Of a stretch of DNA of 12,792 bases, positions 1-7,408 are shown in pieces; position 1 is the first letter of the stretch; each line of letters begins with the position of its first letter. The notes beneath the pieces are model-generated. The model was not told the origin of the DNA. It ran no database searches and saw nothing but the letters and a program-made list of their open reading frames with translations. A program made the translations under genes and the position numbers. The DNA is from Mollicutes bacterium (GTDB lineage: Bacteria > Bacillota_I > Bacilli_A > RF39 > UBA660), in NCBI GenBank assembly GCA_012841465.1, contig DUUS01000033.1:1-12792 (forward strand), written 5' to 3'.

Positions 1-1
1 A

Positions 2-193
2 TATGATTCTATAGATGAAGCAGTAAAACCCATTATTGATGAGTTAGAGCAAGTAGACATGTATAAAGATGGCGGATCAATAATGTATAAAAATAATGAT
101 ATCGCAATTCTTAAGTGTAATACAGTAAGTGGAAATAAAGATATTTACATAGGAAAAAGTAATCTTAGATACGAAAGTGATTATTGTAAATGA
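2..193 (+). CDS. C-terminal end of an unidentified protein (5' partial)
   Basis: An open frame enters from the left edge and ends at TGA 191-193, giving 63 residues. The end of the protein is hydrophilic, with a pattern of short alternating charged and hydrophobic segments (ILKCNTVSGNKDIYIG) and two cysteines, one of them next to last (YCK). This looks like the C-terminal beta-rich end of a small secreted or lipoprotein-type protein, but I do not recognise the family. A clear intrinsic terminator follows 22 bases after the stop, which supports a real gene end here. The start and N-terminal half lie outside the window. Confidence 0.6.
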   Translation, partial: YDSIDEAVKPIIDELEQVDMYKDGGSIMYKNNDIAILKCNTVSGNKDIYIGKSNLRYESDYCK

Positions 194-215
194 CTCATAA
201 TTAAAGTTTGACATC

Positions 216-261
216 AAAAACGAGCAAGACTAATAAAGATAGTTGTTTGCTCGTTTTTTTT
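216..261 (+). terminator. Rho-independent terminator after the left-edge gene
   Basis: The arms AACGAGCAA and TTGCTCGTT (about 219-227 and 247-255) pair around a loop that can itself form a short extra stem. A run of T residues to 261 follows directly. It ends the left-edge gene and separates it from the Ku operon. The A-run on the left side could also serve the other strand. Confidence 0.85.
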
Positions 262-331
262 ATCTTGTTATATATTTTTTTAAATCAGAATTTTTAATTA
301 AGATTTTCACATATTAAACATAGGTGATTAT

Positions 332-1084
332 ATGGCAAGAAATAGAAAATCAATTAGTTTTGGTCTTGTAAATATACCAGTAAATCTTAATAATGTAATC
401 GTTAATAATGATACTTCTTTTAACCAATTACATAAGAAGTGTAATAACCGAATTAAATATCAAAAAATATGTCCAGAGTGTGATCTTGAGGTAGATAATG
501 AAGATATTATTAGAGCTTATGAATATACTAAGGATGAATATGTAACCTTTACAGAAGAAGATTTTGATAAGTTAAAATTAGATAGCTCCTCTGATATTGA
601 AATTATATCATTTGTTTCTTTAAATGAAATAGATCCAGTTTACTTTGAAAAAAGTTATTATTTAACTGCTAAAAAAAATAAAGCTTTTGATTTACTTAAA
701 GAAGTTTTAAAAAAAGAAAAGAAAGTTGCTCTAGCTAAAACAGTAATTTATAGTAAATTTTACTACTGCATTATTAGACTTGAAGAAAACACCTTAATAT
801 TAAATACTTTATACTTTCATGAAGAAGTAAATATAGAAGATGATTCTTCAAAACCACCTAAATTTACTAAAGAAGAGATTGATCTTGCTACTAAACTTGT
901 TAAAGCAATGTCTGGTAAATTTAATCCCGAAGATTATAAAGATGAATATCAAGATAATATAAAAGAAGCAATCGAACAAAAATTAAATGGTAAAGCCATT
1001 AAAAAGTCAAAAGTTAAACCTAAAGAAAGTGTTACTGATTTAATGCAGGCACTAAAGAAAAGTTTAAAAGAGAAATCTAAATGA
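332..1084 (+). CDS. ku: Ku, non-homologous end-joining protein
   Basis: This is a bacterial Ku protein of 250 aa. As a homodimer it forms a ring on DNA double-strand ends and recruits the end-joining ligase. The N-terminus (RKSISFGLVNIPVNL, residues 5-19) is the classic Ku opening. It is followed by the LHKKC...RIKYQKICPEC segment (33-50) and the EDI.RAYEY..DEYV motif typical of YkoV-type proteins. The core beta-barrel region runs to about residue 210. A short Lys-rich tail (about 224-250) matches the DNA- and ligase-contacting C-terminus of minimal Ku proteins. The start is set by AGGTG ten bases upstream of ATG. The stop overlaps the ligase start by four bases (ATGA), which indicates translational coupling. 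No strong promoter is obvious in the AT-rich leader. Confidence 0.95.
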   Translation: MARNRKSISFGLVNIPVNLNNVIVNNDTSFNQLHKKCNNRIKYQKICPECDLEVDNEDIIRAYEYTKDEYVTFTEEDFDKLKLDSSSDIEIISFVSLNEIDPVYFEKSYYLTAKKNKAFDLLKEVLKKEKKVALAKTVIYSKFYYCIIRLEENTLILNTLYFHEEVNIEDDSSKPPKFTKEEIDLATKLVKAMSGKFNPEDYKDEYQDNIKEAIEQKLNGKAIKKSKVKPKESVTDLMQALKKSLKEKSK

Positions 1085-1968
1085 ACATTTATGAAAATCA
1101 AATTTTTGTTCCGATGCTTCTTAAAAGTACTAAAAAACCATTTAATGATAAAGATTATATCTTTGAATTAAAATTTGATGGAATAAGAACTTTAATATTT
1201 GTAGATAAAAATAATATCAATATTAGAAATAAAAGAAGTGATATATTAAATAATAGATATCCTGAGCTAATAAGCATTAAAGAAAATGTTAATAAAAAGG
1301 TTATCTTTGATGGAGAGATAGTAACCTTTATTGATGGAAAGCCTAACTTTGAAAAATTAAAAGAAAGAGCACTTTTAAAAAATAAAATGAAAATAAATTA
1401 TCATTCTAAAAATTACCCAGTAATTTTTATTGCTTATGATATTTTATATGAAAATAAAGATTTAACTAATCTGCCTTTATTAAAAAGAAAAGAAATACTA
1501 AGTAAATATAAAAACACAGATAATTTTGTAGTACCAGAGTATTTTGATACCTATGGAAAAGATTTATATAAAGTAGTAGAAAGTAAAAACTTAGAAGGAA
1601 TAATTGCTAAGAAAAAGGACAGTACTTATAAAATAAATAAAAGAAGTAGTGACTGGATTAAAATAAAGAATCTTTTAGATGATGATTTTTATATTTGTGG
1701 TTATAAAGAAGAAAAAGATAAACCTATGGCTAGTTTACTTCTAGGAAGTAAAAAGCAAAATAAAATGATTTTTTCTGGTACAGTTAATATAGGTAAAAAA
1801 AACAAAGAATTTCTTCTTGTTAAAAAAATGCCTATAGATAAAAAACCTACTATAGTTAGAGATAATTATATAAATATAATTCCAAATTTAGAATGTACAG
1901 TATCATATATGGAAAAGACTAAAAATAACATGATGAGACAACCAGTTTATAAAGGACTTAGATATTGA
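1081..1968 (+). CDS. ATP-dependent DNA ligase of the end-joining (LigD ligase-domain) type
   Basis: This 295-aa ligase seals the ends held by Ku. All nucleotidyltransferase motifs are visible: motif I KFDGIR (31-36, with K31 as the AMP-accepting lysine), RNKR near 49-52, motif III FDGEIV (76-81), motif IIIa AYDIL (118-122), motif IV EGIIAKK (172-178) and motif V WIKIK (192-196). An OB-fold domain follows (about 200-290). The protein is the size of the ligase module alone. The primase-polymerase and 3'-phosphoesterase domains of full LigD are absent and no gene for them is nearby. The ATG overlaps the Ku stop, so the two are co-translated. It converges on the HNH gene with 13 bases between stops. 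Confidence 0.93.
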   Translation: MNIYENQIFVPMLLKSTKKPFNDKDYIFELKFDGIRTLIFVDKNNINIRNKRSDILNNRYPELISIKENVNKKVIFDGEIVTFIDGKPNFEKLKERALLKNKMKINYHSKNYPVIFIAYDILYENKDLTNLPLLKRKEILSKYKNTDNFVVPEYFDTYGKDLYKVVESKNLEGIIAKKKDSTYKINKRSSDWIKIKNLLDDDFYICGYKEEKDKPMASLLLGSKKQNKMIFSGTVNIGKKNKEFLLVKKMPIDKKPTIVRDNYINIIPNLECTVSYMEKTKNNMMRQPVYKGLRY

Positions 1969-1981
1969 CAATAAAAAAGAA

Positions 1982-2341
1982 TCACTTCTTTATTTTAGCT
2001 AAATATAAAGGCATAATTTCTTCTTCATATATTTTGGCATACTCAAGTAACCTATAGTCTAAAAGTTCTTTATAAATTACTAAGCACTCATTTACTAACT
2101 GATATAATTCGTAATCATAATACTCTACCATATGAAGCCACCGATGCAATTGTTTAGTTATTAAAGCACAGTTCGCTACAGTATTAGGACCTCCATGTTC
2201 TCTTTTCACAATATGATGTTGTGTTAACTGATATTCTGGTATATTAGTTAATAAACAACGAGCTCCATAAAGAATTTTTAACTGATAATTTAATTCTTTT
2301 TTACCCAAAGGTTGATCTGGTTCAACATTATGTGTGTACAT
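1982..2341 (-). CDS. Small HNH-endonuclease-like protein
   Basis: A 119-aa protein with an HNH (beta-beta-alpha metal) motif: HHIVKREHGGPNT at residues 42-54, Asn57 and His66 in the NCALITKQLHRWLH stretch. H43 would be the general base, with N57 and H66 completing the motif. A CxxT (C29-T32) stands where many HNH proteins have CxxC, so a structural zinc knuckle is probably lacking. The rest is helical and rich in Tyr and Leu. A strong AAGGAG lies six bases before ATG, and a good promoter is found upstream. It has its own transcription unit. Such free-standing HNH proteins are common in phage, mobile and defence settings, and the substrate cannot be read from sequence. Its position opposite an end-joining operon may be chance. 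Confidence 0.75.
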   Translation of the reverse strand: MYTHNVEPDQPLGKKELNYQLKILYGARCLLTNIPEYQLTQHHIVKREHGGPNTVANCALITKQLHRWLHMVEYYDYELYQLVNECLVIYKELLDYRLLEYAKIYEEEIMPLYLAKIKK

Positions 2342-2370
2342 TTAAACTCCTTAAAACGTTATATTGGTAA

Positions 2371-2400
2371 ATTATATTAACTTCTCTATTAATTTATCAA
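2371..2400 (-). promoter_or_regulatory. Sigma-A-type promoter of the HNH gene
   Basis: On the minus strand, TTGATA (2395-2400) and TATAAT (2371-2376) are separated by 18 bases. A Shine-Dalgarno AAGGAG lies at 2347-2352, just before the ATG at 2341. Box quality and position fit a housekeeping promoter with a leader of about 25 bases. Confidence 0.65.
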
Positions 2401-2500
2401 CTCCAAATCAAACTTAATTATGTCTCTTATAATTTATATTTTATCAAAAGTACGCTTTAAAGTCCATGAAAAATAATAGTTTTTAATAAATATGAAGTAA

Positions 2501-2528
2501 CAAAAAACCAAGATTATTTTCTCTTGGT
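2501..2528 (-). terminator. Intrinsic terminator overlapping the end of the cadherin-like gene
   Basis: On the minus strand the seven-base arms ACCAAGA (2522-2528) and TCTTGGT (2507-2513) enclose an 8-base loop and are followed by six T. The left arm is made of the last codons of the gene, and the TAA stop (2514-2516) sits in the loop, so the terminator is built into the 3' end of the coding sequence. Confidence 0.85.
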
Positions 2529-4235
2529 CTTTTTTCTTCTCTTTCTTTGTTGTTTTTTAGCCTTTTTATTAGGTGGTTTTTTCTTAGTATGGCTATAATG
2601 CACAGAAGCAGTTTTTGCTTTAGTAGTTGTTTCTTTTTTCTTTGATGATTCTTTTTTCTTTGGTGTTTGTTTTTTCTTTGGCGCTTCCTTTTTCTTTGGT
2701 GATTCCTTTTTCTTTGGTGTTTCCTTTTTCTTTGGCGATTCCTTTTTCTTTGGTGATTCTTTTTTCTTTGGAGTTTCTTTTTTCTTTGGAGTTTCCTTTT
2801 TCTTTGGTGCTTCCTTTTTCTTTGATGATTCTTTTTTCTTTGATGATTCTTTTTTCTTTGGTCTTTCCTTTTTCTTATCTATAACTATTTTTGCATCTTT
2901 TATTTTCTTATCTTTGGTTTTAACTTTTCTATTTAAATATATCCCAATTAAAGTTACTGGAATTAATATAAGTAAATACTTTAAGTAATTCGTTTCTTTA
3001 TTAGTTAAAATAATTTCATAAACATCTTTACTTTGATTTTCAGCCTTTACTTCTATTTTTATAATGCTTCCTTCTTTTAAATTATTGTTACCTATAATTT
3101 GAACTTGAGAGTTCATATCTTCTGGAGTTGCGGTAATTTTTAAATTCTCATCAAAGTTTTTAACAGGTAAATAATAGGTTTTAATTCTTTTATTGAATTT
3201 TAAATTATAACCTTCTATATGAAGTGATTCAAGAAAGGTATTTGATGCTTTATTAAAAAGTAGTTTTACTATATTAATAGTATAGGTTTTTAGTTTACCT
3301 TCACTATTTTTTATAGTTATTAAAACTATATTGTCTCCATCGACGACATTAATATTTTGAGTTTCGTGATTTTTAAGAAAAGATAATTCTTTGTCTTCAA
3401 TTATTGATTTTATAGTAAGTTTATTTATATCAGATGTTATTTCAATATTATATTGATAAACATCTGGATTAAAGTCAAATTCAATTAGGTTATTATCACG
3501 ATCAAATAATTCGATAGATGATAATTTAATATCTAAATCTTCTTCATCTGTATTCATTAAATGTATTCGGTATATTCTGTTTACTCCAGTTTCGCTTGTT
3601 ACAGTTATTGGTATTATTGTTTCTTTAGATAGAGGTGTTGGTATTATAGTACCATCACCTTTTACTGTAGCAGTATCATCAAATAAAGTTGTTTCGATTA
3701 ATACTTCTTCAGTATCATTATCTATATTATAATAATAATCATATATAGTCGGACTAAAATTATTAATTTCTTTTCCGTTTATTTTTATTCCTTTTAAATT
3801 GTTACTTGATGACTTTATTTTAATATCTAGATTATAATCTTCAAATTCTTCAGTTTCATTTTCTTCTAAGTTATATAGTTTAATATTAGTTATATCTATT
3901 TTATAATTTCCTGATTTATTGGCTGAAAATAATAAAATTGCGAATTCTTGATTATTATTTAATAATCCTTTTTTACTTTCAGCTACTATTTCTTTATCAG
4001 TACTTGTAACAGACCATAAGAGACTATGATTAGTTCTTGCTTCATTAAAATAGATACCTTCATTTGAATTAACATTAAAAGATATTTTGTCATAATTAAA
4101 TGAGCTATTTATAGTAGCTCTACATATAAAATCTTCATTTTCTCTTAAGACATTAGTATCACACTTAAGTTCAAACTTAGCATATACATTTATAGGTATT
4201 AAAAGAGTTATTAAAAGTAATAATGTTTTTCTCAT
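2514..4235 (-). CDS. Membrane-anchored protein with cadherin-like repeats and a Lys-rich tail
   Basis: 573 aa. A signal peptide (about 1-19, cleavage after VYA) is followed by a beta-rich N-terminal domain (20-142). Three tandem segments then resemble the bacterial cadherin-like beta-sandwich family: about 146-227 (with SPTIYDYYYNID), 236-323 (with FNPDVYQYNIEI) and 333-412. One TM helix (about 418-434) precedes a very basic tail of about 139 residues dominated by a (P/S)KKKE(S/T/A) repeat. The predicted layout is ectodomain outside and basic tail in the cytoplasm, where it could bind nucleic acid or acidic lipid. That role is inference. The Shine-Dalgarno AAAGGAA lies in a small inverted repeat before ATG. 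The gene follows the 127-aa gene by 52 bases and is probably co-transcribed with it. Confidence 0.8.
   Translation of the reverse strand: MRKTLLLLITLLIPINVYAKFELKCDTNVLRENEDFICRATINSSFNYDKISFNVNSNEGIYFNEARTNHSLLWSVTSTDKEIVAESKKGLLNNNQEFAILLFSANKSGNYKIDITNIKLYNLEENETEEFEDYNLDIKIKSSSNNLKGIKINGKEINNFSPTIYDYYYNIDNDTEEVLIETTLFDDTATVKGDGTIIPTPLSKETIIPITVTSETGVNRIYRIHLMNTDEEDLDIKLSSIELFDRDNNLIEFDFNPDVYQYNIEITSDINKLTIKSIIEDKELSFLKNHETQNINVVDGDNIVLITIKNSEGKLKTYTINIVKLLFNKASNTFLESLHIEGYNLKFNKRIKTYYLPVKNFDENLKITATPEDMNSQVQIIGNNNLKEGSIIKIEVKAENQSKDVYEIILTNKETNYLKYLLILIPVTLIGIYLNRKVKTKDKKIKDAKIVIDKKKERPKKKESSKKKESSKKKEAPKKKETPKKKETPKKKESPKKKESPKKKETPKKKESPKKKEAPKKKQTPKKKESSKKKETTTKAKTASVHYSHTKKKPPNKKAKKQQRKRRKKTKRK
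2628..2861 (-). repeat. 18-bp tandem repeat, 13 units, coding for PKKKES-type hexapeptides
   Basis: Residues 459-536 of the cadherin-like protein are 13 in-frame units of (P/S)KKK(E/Q)(S/T/A), preceded by one degenerate unit (DKKKER). The coding strand is almost all purine and the plus strand is a matching pyrimidine tract. Units differ mainly at the first codon (Pro or Ser) and last codon (Ser, Thr, Ala), with some synonymous changes. This suggests slippage or recombination followed by divergence. The antisense frame is also open through the tract but is only a by-product of the repeat. Confidence 0.95.
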
Positions 4236-4242
4236 TAAAGGC

Positions 4243-4258
4243 TTCCTTTCAAAAGGAA
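4243..4258 (-). promoter_or_regulatory. Inverted repeat covering the Shine-Dalgarno of the cadherin-like gene
   Basis: On the minus strand, TTCCTT pairs with AAGGAA around a 4-base loop. The right arm is the Shine-Dalgarno sequence (AAAGGAAG), seven bases before ATG 4235. If the hairpin forms in the mRNA it would hide the ribosome binding site. The structure is read directly from sequence; a regulatory role is inference. Confidence 0.4.
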
Positions 4259-4287
4259 TTATATCATAATATATATGATTTTATAAC

Positions 4288-4671
4288 TTATTTATACTCA
4301 AATATATACTTAGCAGTACCATCATATGAATAAAATTCATTTATTTCATTAGTAGAGATAATATTTTCTCGTCTAGGAACAGCATTTTCTTTTTTATTAG
4401 CTGGATTTTCATTCCATAAATATTTATCAAATGTGTCTATTTTTATATAGTCACTTTCTACAGCAGTGATTTTAATATCTAATTTGCATTTTTCATTTTT
4501 TTCAGCAAATTTTATTTCAAGTAAACTATAAATATCCGTTTTTTCAGATACATTATCGCATTTGATATATAGTTTTTTAGATGCATCAATTGGTTTACTA
4601 TAAATATAGAAAAGTAATCCACCAACAAATATAACTAAAATAGGTACGATGAATTGAATGAAATTTCTCAT
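4288..4671 (-). CDS. Small single-TM protein of unknown function
   Basis: 127 aa. A hydrophobic N-terminal segment (about 5-24) after MRN is probably an uncleaved membrane anchor, leaving an extracellular domain of about 100 residues with two cysteines (C38 and C62) that could form a disulfide. I do not recognise the family. Its Shine-Dalgarno (GAGGAG) and an extended -10 box lie just upstream. It is the first gene of a likely two-gene unit with the cadherin-like protein, and its promoter diverges from that of the LCP gene, which hints at a shared envelope role. Confidence 0.7.
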   Translation of the reverse strand: MRNFIQFIVPILVIFVGGLLFYIYSKPIDASKKLYIKCDNVSEKTDIYSLLEIKFAEKNEKCKLDIKITAVESDYIKIDTFDKYLWNENPANKKENAVPRRENIISTNEINEFYSYDGTAKYIFEYK

Positions 4672-4693
4672 ATAAATTCTCCTCTACTAATAA

Positions 4694-4702
4694 ATTATAA
4701 CA
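4694..4702 (-). promoter_or_regulatory. Extended -10 promoter of the two-gene membrane-protein unit
   Basis: TGTTATAAT on the minus strand is a perfect TATAAT with the TGn extension. It is placed so that transcription would begin about 15 bases before ATG 4671, and the Shine-Dalgarno GAGGAG falls in that short leader. No good -35 box is present at the usual spacing (TTTACA is 21 bases away), consistent with an extended -10 promoter. Confidence 0.6.
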
Positions 4703-4785
4703 TAAAATACTGTTTTTATATGTAAAATGTACAAAATAAGGTAGACTATACATTATAAACGCTTTATTAAAAAATAAATATATTG

Positions 4786-4805
4786 TATAATTCTATTGAT
4801 AGGAG
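4786..4805 (+). promoter_or_regulatory. -10 box and ribosome binding site of the LCP gene
   Basis: TATAAT at 4786-4791 is followed by the Shine-Dalgarno AGGAG at 4801-4805 and ATG at 4811. A weak TTTATT at 4763-4768 has 17-base spacing and may be the -35. The leader would be only about a dozen bases. Together with the opposite promoter at 4694-4702 this makes the 139-bp gap a divergent control region. Confidence 0.55.
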
Positions 4806-4810
4806 TCTAA

Positions 4811-6670
4811 ATGAAAAACTTATTTAAAAACTTAAGTAAAACAAATAAATTTTATCGAATATTTTTTTATTGTTTATTCATTTTGTTTTCAGTTAGTGCG
4901 GGATTTATAATTAGAGCACTACTTCTATTAAAAACAATAGAAACCTTTGTTAGAATAACTATAATAATTGTTTTTATATTATTCATACTATTTTATTTAA
5001 TAAGTAATTTAGTCTTTTTAATATTAAAAAAACATCGAGCAGTAATTATAACTGGAAGCATCGCTTTAATATTGACAATAGTTAATATACTTGGATTTTA
5101 CTATATAAATAAGACCTATGGTATAGTTGATAACTTAAGTAAAGATAAAATATTATATACTACTAATTTAGTTTCTTTAACTGAAACAGAAGAAATAAAA
5201 ATAGTTGGTATGATATCTAATGAAAAAGACCCAGAGGGTTATATACTTCCTATGGAATATCTAGATAAAAATAATCATAATTATGAAATTAAAAGTTATG
5301 ATGATTATTATCTAATGCTTGATGATTTATATAATAGTACAATAGAAGCCGTATTCTTATCTAGCAATTATGTAATTAGTTATAATAGTGAAGAGCGTTT
5401 TATAAATATTAAAAATGAAACTAAAGTAGTTGATTCTTACAGTAAAGAAATGGAAAATCAAGATGTTATTGAAGGAACTAACAGACCAATTACTGAGCCT
5501 TTTACTATTTTATTAATGGGAGTAGACTCAATGTATGATGGTCTTTCTAAAAATGCTGCATTTAATGGAGATACCCTTTTATTAGTAACTTTTAATCCAA
5601 ATACCTTAAATGCGACAATGTTTGGAATACCAAGAGATACCTATGTTCCTATAGCTTGCAGAGATAACCGAGAAAATAAAATCAATTCAGCTGCTGCCTA
5701 TGGATCTAAATGTATGGTAGATACTATCGAAAATTTAATCGAAATTGACATTGACTATTATATGAAAATCAACTTTAAAGGATTAGTTCAGTTAGTTGAT
5801 GCCCTTGGCGGGATCGAAGTTGATGTACCCGTTCCTGATTTTAAAAAAGAATACTGCGTTGAAGATAGTAATCGTAAAGCTAGACAAATTTGTTTAAAAC
5901 CTGGACTTCAAACCTTAAATGGAGAAGAAGCTCTTGCTCTTACAAGAGTAAGAGCTGCATTTAAATTAGTTGATTTTAAAAGAGTTCAAAATCAACAATT
6001 AGTTTTAGAAGCAATGGTTAAAAAAACCAAAACCATTCGTAATATAAATAGCTTTATAAATATATTAGACACAATAAGTAAAAACTTAGATACTAATATG
6101 CAAAATGACCAGATATTAAACTTCTATAATGTTGGTAAAGATATGCTTAAAAGAACTAAATTTAGTGATAATGAATTTTTCAATATAGAAAGAACCTATC
6201 TAACAGGATATGATTCTCGTTTCGGAAATAATGCTTCTTATGCTTTTCAATATTTTGAAGAAAGTTTAGAAGAAATTAAAGAAGCAATGTTTGTAAACTT
6301 AGAATTAAAAAAGCCAGATATTATCAAAACATTTAATTTTTCAATTAATGAAGAATATGAAACTAAAGTAATTGGTAGAGTTTATCCTAATGTTACCAGA
6401 AGAGAAACTCTTCCAAACTTTAAAAATAAAACACTTGATGAGGCAGCTACCTTTGCAAATGAAAAAAACCTTTCAATAAATATTAAAAAGGTTAAAGATA
6501 ATACTTGTATTAACAATACTATAATAGAACAAAAAATATCAGGTGTTATACTTTCAAGTATAAATTCGTTTACAGTAGATGTCTGTGAAAATTATCATCA
6601 AAGTACTATAGATGATGATAATGAAGATACTGAAGTAATTGATGATATAATTGAAGATATCTTAAATTAA
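4811..6670 (+). CDS. LytR-CpsA-Psr (LCP) wall-polymer ligase with PASTA-like C-terminus
   Basis: 619 aa. LCP enzymes transfer lipid-linked wall polymers (teichoic acid or capsule types) onto peptidoglycan at the outer membrane face. Three TM helices (about 14-36, 46-72, 77-98) are followed by a roughly 120-residue extracellular region (105-225). The LCP domain (about 231-405) shows LLMGVDS, NGDTLLL (D254), GIPRD (R275, D276), NKINSAAAYG, a DALGG.EV segment and LTRVR...DFKRVQNQQ (R379, R381, D388, R391), which are the phosphate- and pyrophosphate-binding residues. A region near 533-592 (LPNFKNKTLDEAATFA...FTVDV) looks like one PASTA module, a wall-binding fold unusual for LCP proteins. An acidic tail ends the protein. 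The start is supported by AGGAG. The 3' end overlaps the convergent DUF92 gene by nine bases. Confidence 0.9.
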   Translation: MKNLFKNLSKTNKFYRIFFYCLFILFSVSAGFIIRALLLLKTIETFVRITIIIVFILFILFYLISNLVFLILKKHRAVIITGSIALILTIVNILGFYYINKTYGIVDNLSKDKILYTTNLVSLTETEEIKIVGMISNEKDPEGYILPMEYLDKNNHNYEIKSYDDYYLMLDDLYNSTIEAVFLSSNYVISYNSEERFINIKNETKVVDSYSKEMENQDVIEGTNRPITEPFTILLMGVDSMYDGLSKNAAFNGDTLLLVTFNPNTLNATMFGIPRDTYVPIACRDNRENKINSAAAYGSKCMVDTIENLIEIDIDYYMKINFKGLVQLVDALGGIEVDVPVPDFKKEYCVEDSNRKARQICLKPGLQTLNGEEALALTRVRAAFKLVDFKRVQNQQLVLEAMVKKTKTIRNINSFINILDTISKNLDTNMQNDQILNFYNVGKDMLKRTKFSDNEFFNIERTYLTGYDSRFGNNASYAFQYFEESLEEIKEAMFVNLELKKPDIIKTFNFSINEEYETKVIGRVYPNVTRRETLPNFKNKTLDEAATFANEKNLSINIKKVKDNTCINNTIIEQKISGVILSSINSFTVDVCENYHQSTIDDDNEDTEVIDDIIEDILN

Positions 6671-7396
6671 GACCAGCAAACAAACTAAAAATACAATTAT
6701 ATTACTAAGTAAATTAACTGCGTTATTATTGATAAAATAATAACCTTTTATTATGGTACCTTTTTGATTACAATGATACTTTTCTTCAGTCTCTTGGTTA
6801 CATACAGTGCATTTATATTTAACTTCTACAAGAGCTCCTAGGCTACTATCCATAATTGAACCTAAAAGACCAGACAGTGATATTAAAATAAAATACTTTA
6901 AATTAAAATGTTCAAGGCTAAATATTAAAGCAATTATTACTCCACCTACTAAAGAAAGGTATAATCCAAGTAATGAAATAGCTCCAGAAGTTCCTTTTTC
7001 AGCTTTTTTAAAGGTGAACATATTAACTGGCTTTCCTTTAGAAAGGGTTCCAAAAGAACCAGCTAATACATCACTTAGTATTCCAGCAAGGGTTGCATAA
7101 TAAATAACTATAAATCTATTATCTTTAAAATATAAATATAATAAAACTGCAATAAAACTAACTGATACATTACTTAAGATATCTTTATAATCTCTCAATA
7201 AATCTTTTTTAGATTTATTTAACATATCAGATATAAAAGCAAAGCCTAAAACAGTTATAAGTGCTAAATAAGGAATTATAGAAAGATAGTTAAAGATAAT
7301 AAAACCAATTAACCATATTAATATAAATGAAATAAAGTTAATTTTTTTAATTAATAATCCATAAAAAGGAATTATAAAACTTAAAAATATTACCAT
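6662..7396 (-). CDS. DUF92 / TMEM19-family integral membrane protein
   Basis: 244 aa, mostly hydrophobic, with about six or seven TM helices. The family signature is clear: SDVLAGSFGTLSKGKPV (108-124), KGTSGAIS (134-141), GLLGSIMDSSLGALVEV (177-193), a CTVC...HC cluster (196-209) and NNNAVN (223-228). The plant member VTE6 is a phytyl-phosphate kinase. The bacterial role is unsettled and probably concerns an isoprenoid phosphate (inference). It is the last gene of the minus-strand parA operon, 12 bases after the transporter, with GGAG in that gap setting the ATG start. Its stop overlaps the convergent LCP stop. Confidence 0.85.
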   Translation of the reverse strand: MVIFLSFIIPFYGLLIKKINFISFILIWLIGFIIFNYLSIIPYLALITVLGFAFISDMLNKSKKDLLRDYKDILSNVSVSFIAVLLYLYFKDNRFIVIYYATLAGILSDVLAGSFGTLSKGKPVNMFTFKKAEKGTSGAISLLGLYLSLVGGVIIALIFSLEHFNLKYFILISLSGLLGSIMDSSLGALVEVKYKCTVCNQETEEKYHCNQKGTIIKGYYFINNNAVNLLSNIIVFLVCLLVLI

Positions 7397-7408
7397 ATAA
7401 ACTCCAAA

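Noticed and set aside
1970..1996. AT-rich hairpin between the ligase and HNH stops as a shared terminator
   Set aside because: Only about six paired bases before a bulge, no GC core and a broken T-run; too weak to call.
2627..2884. Plus-strand 85-aa frame of FSL repeats
   Set aside because: It is the antisense image of the KKKE-coding repeat; composition is explained fully by the real gene on the minus strand.
6807..7100. Plus-strand 97-aa frame
   Set aside because: It lies antisense within the DUF92 gene, whose family motifs are unmistakable; no ribosome site or family signal.
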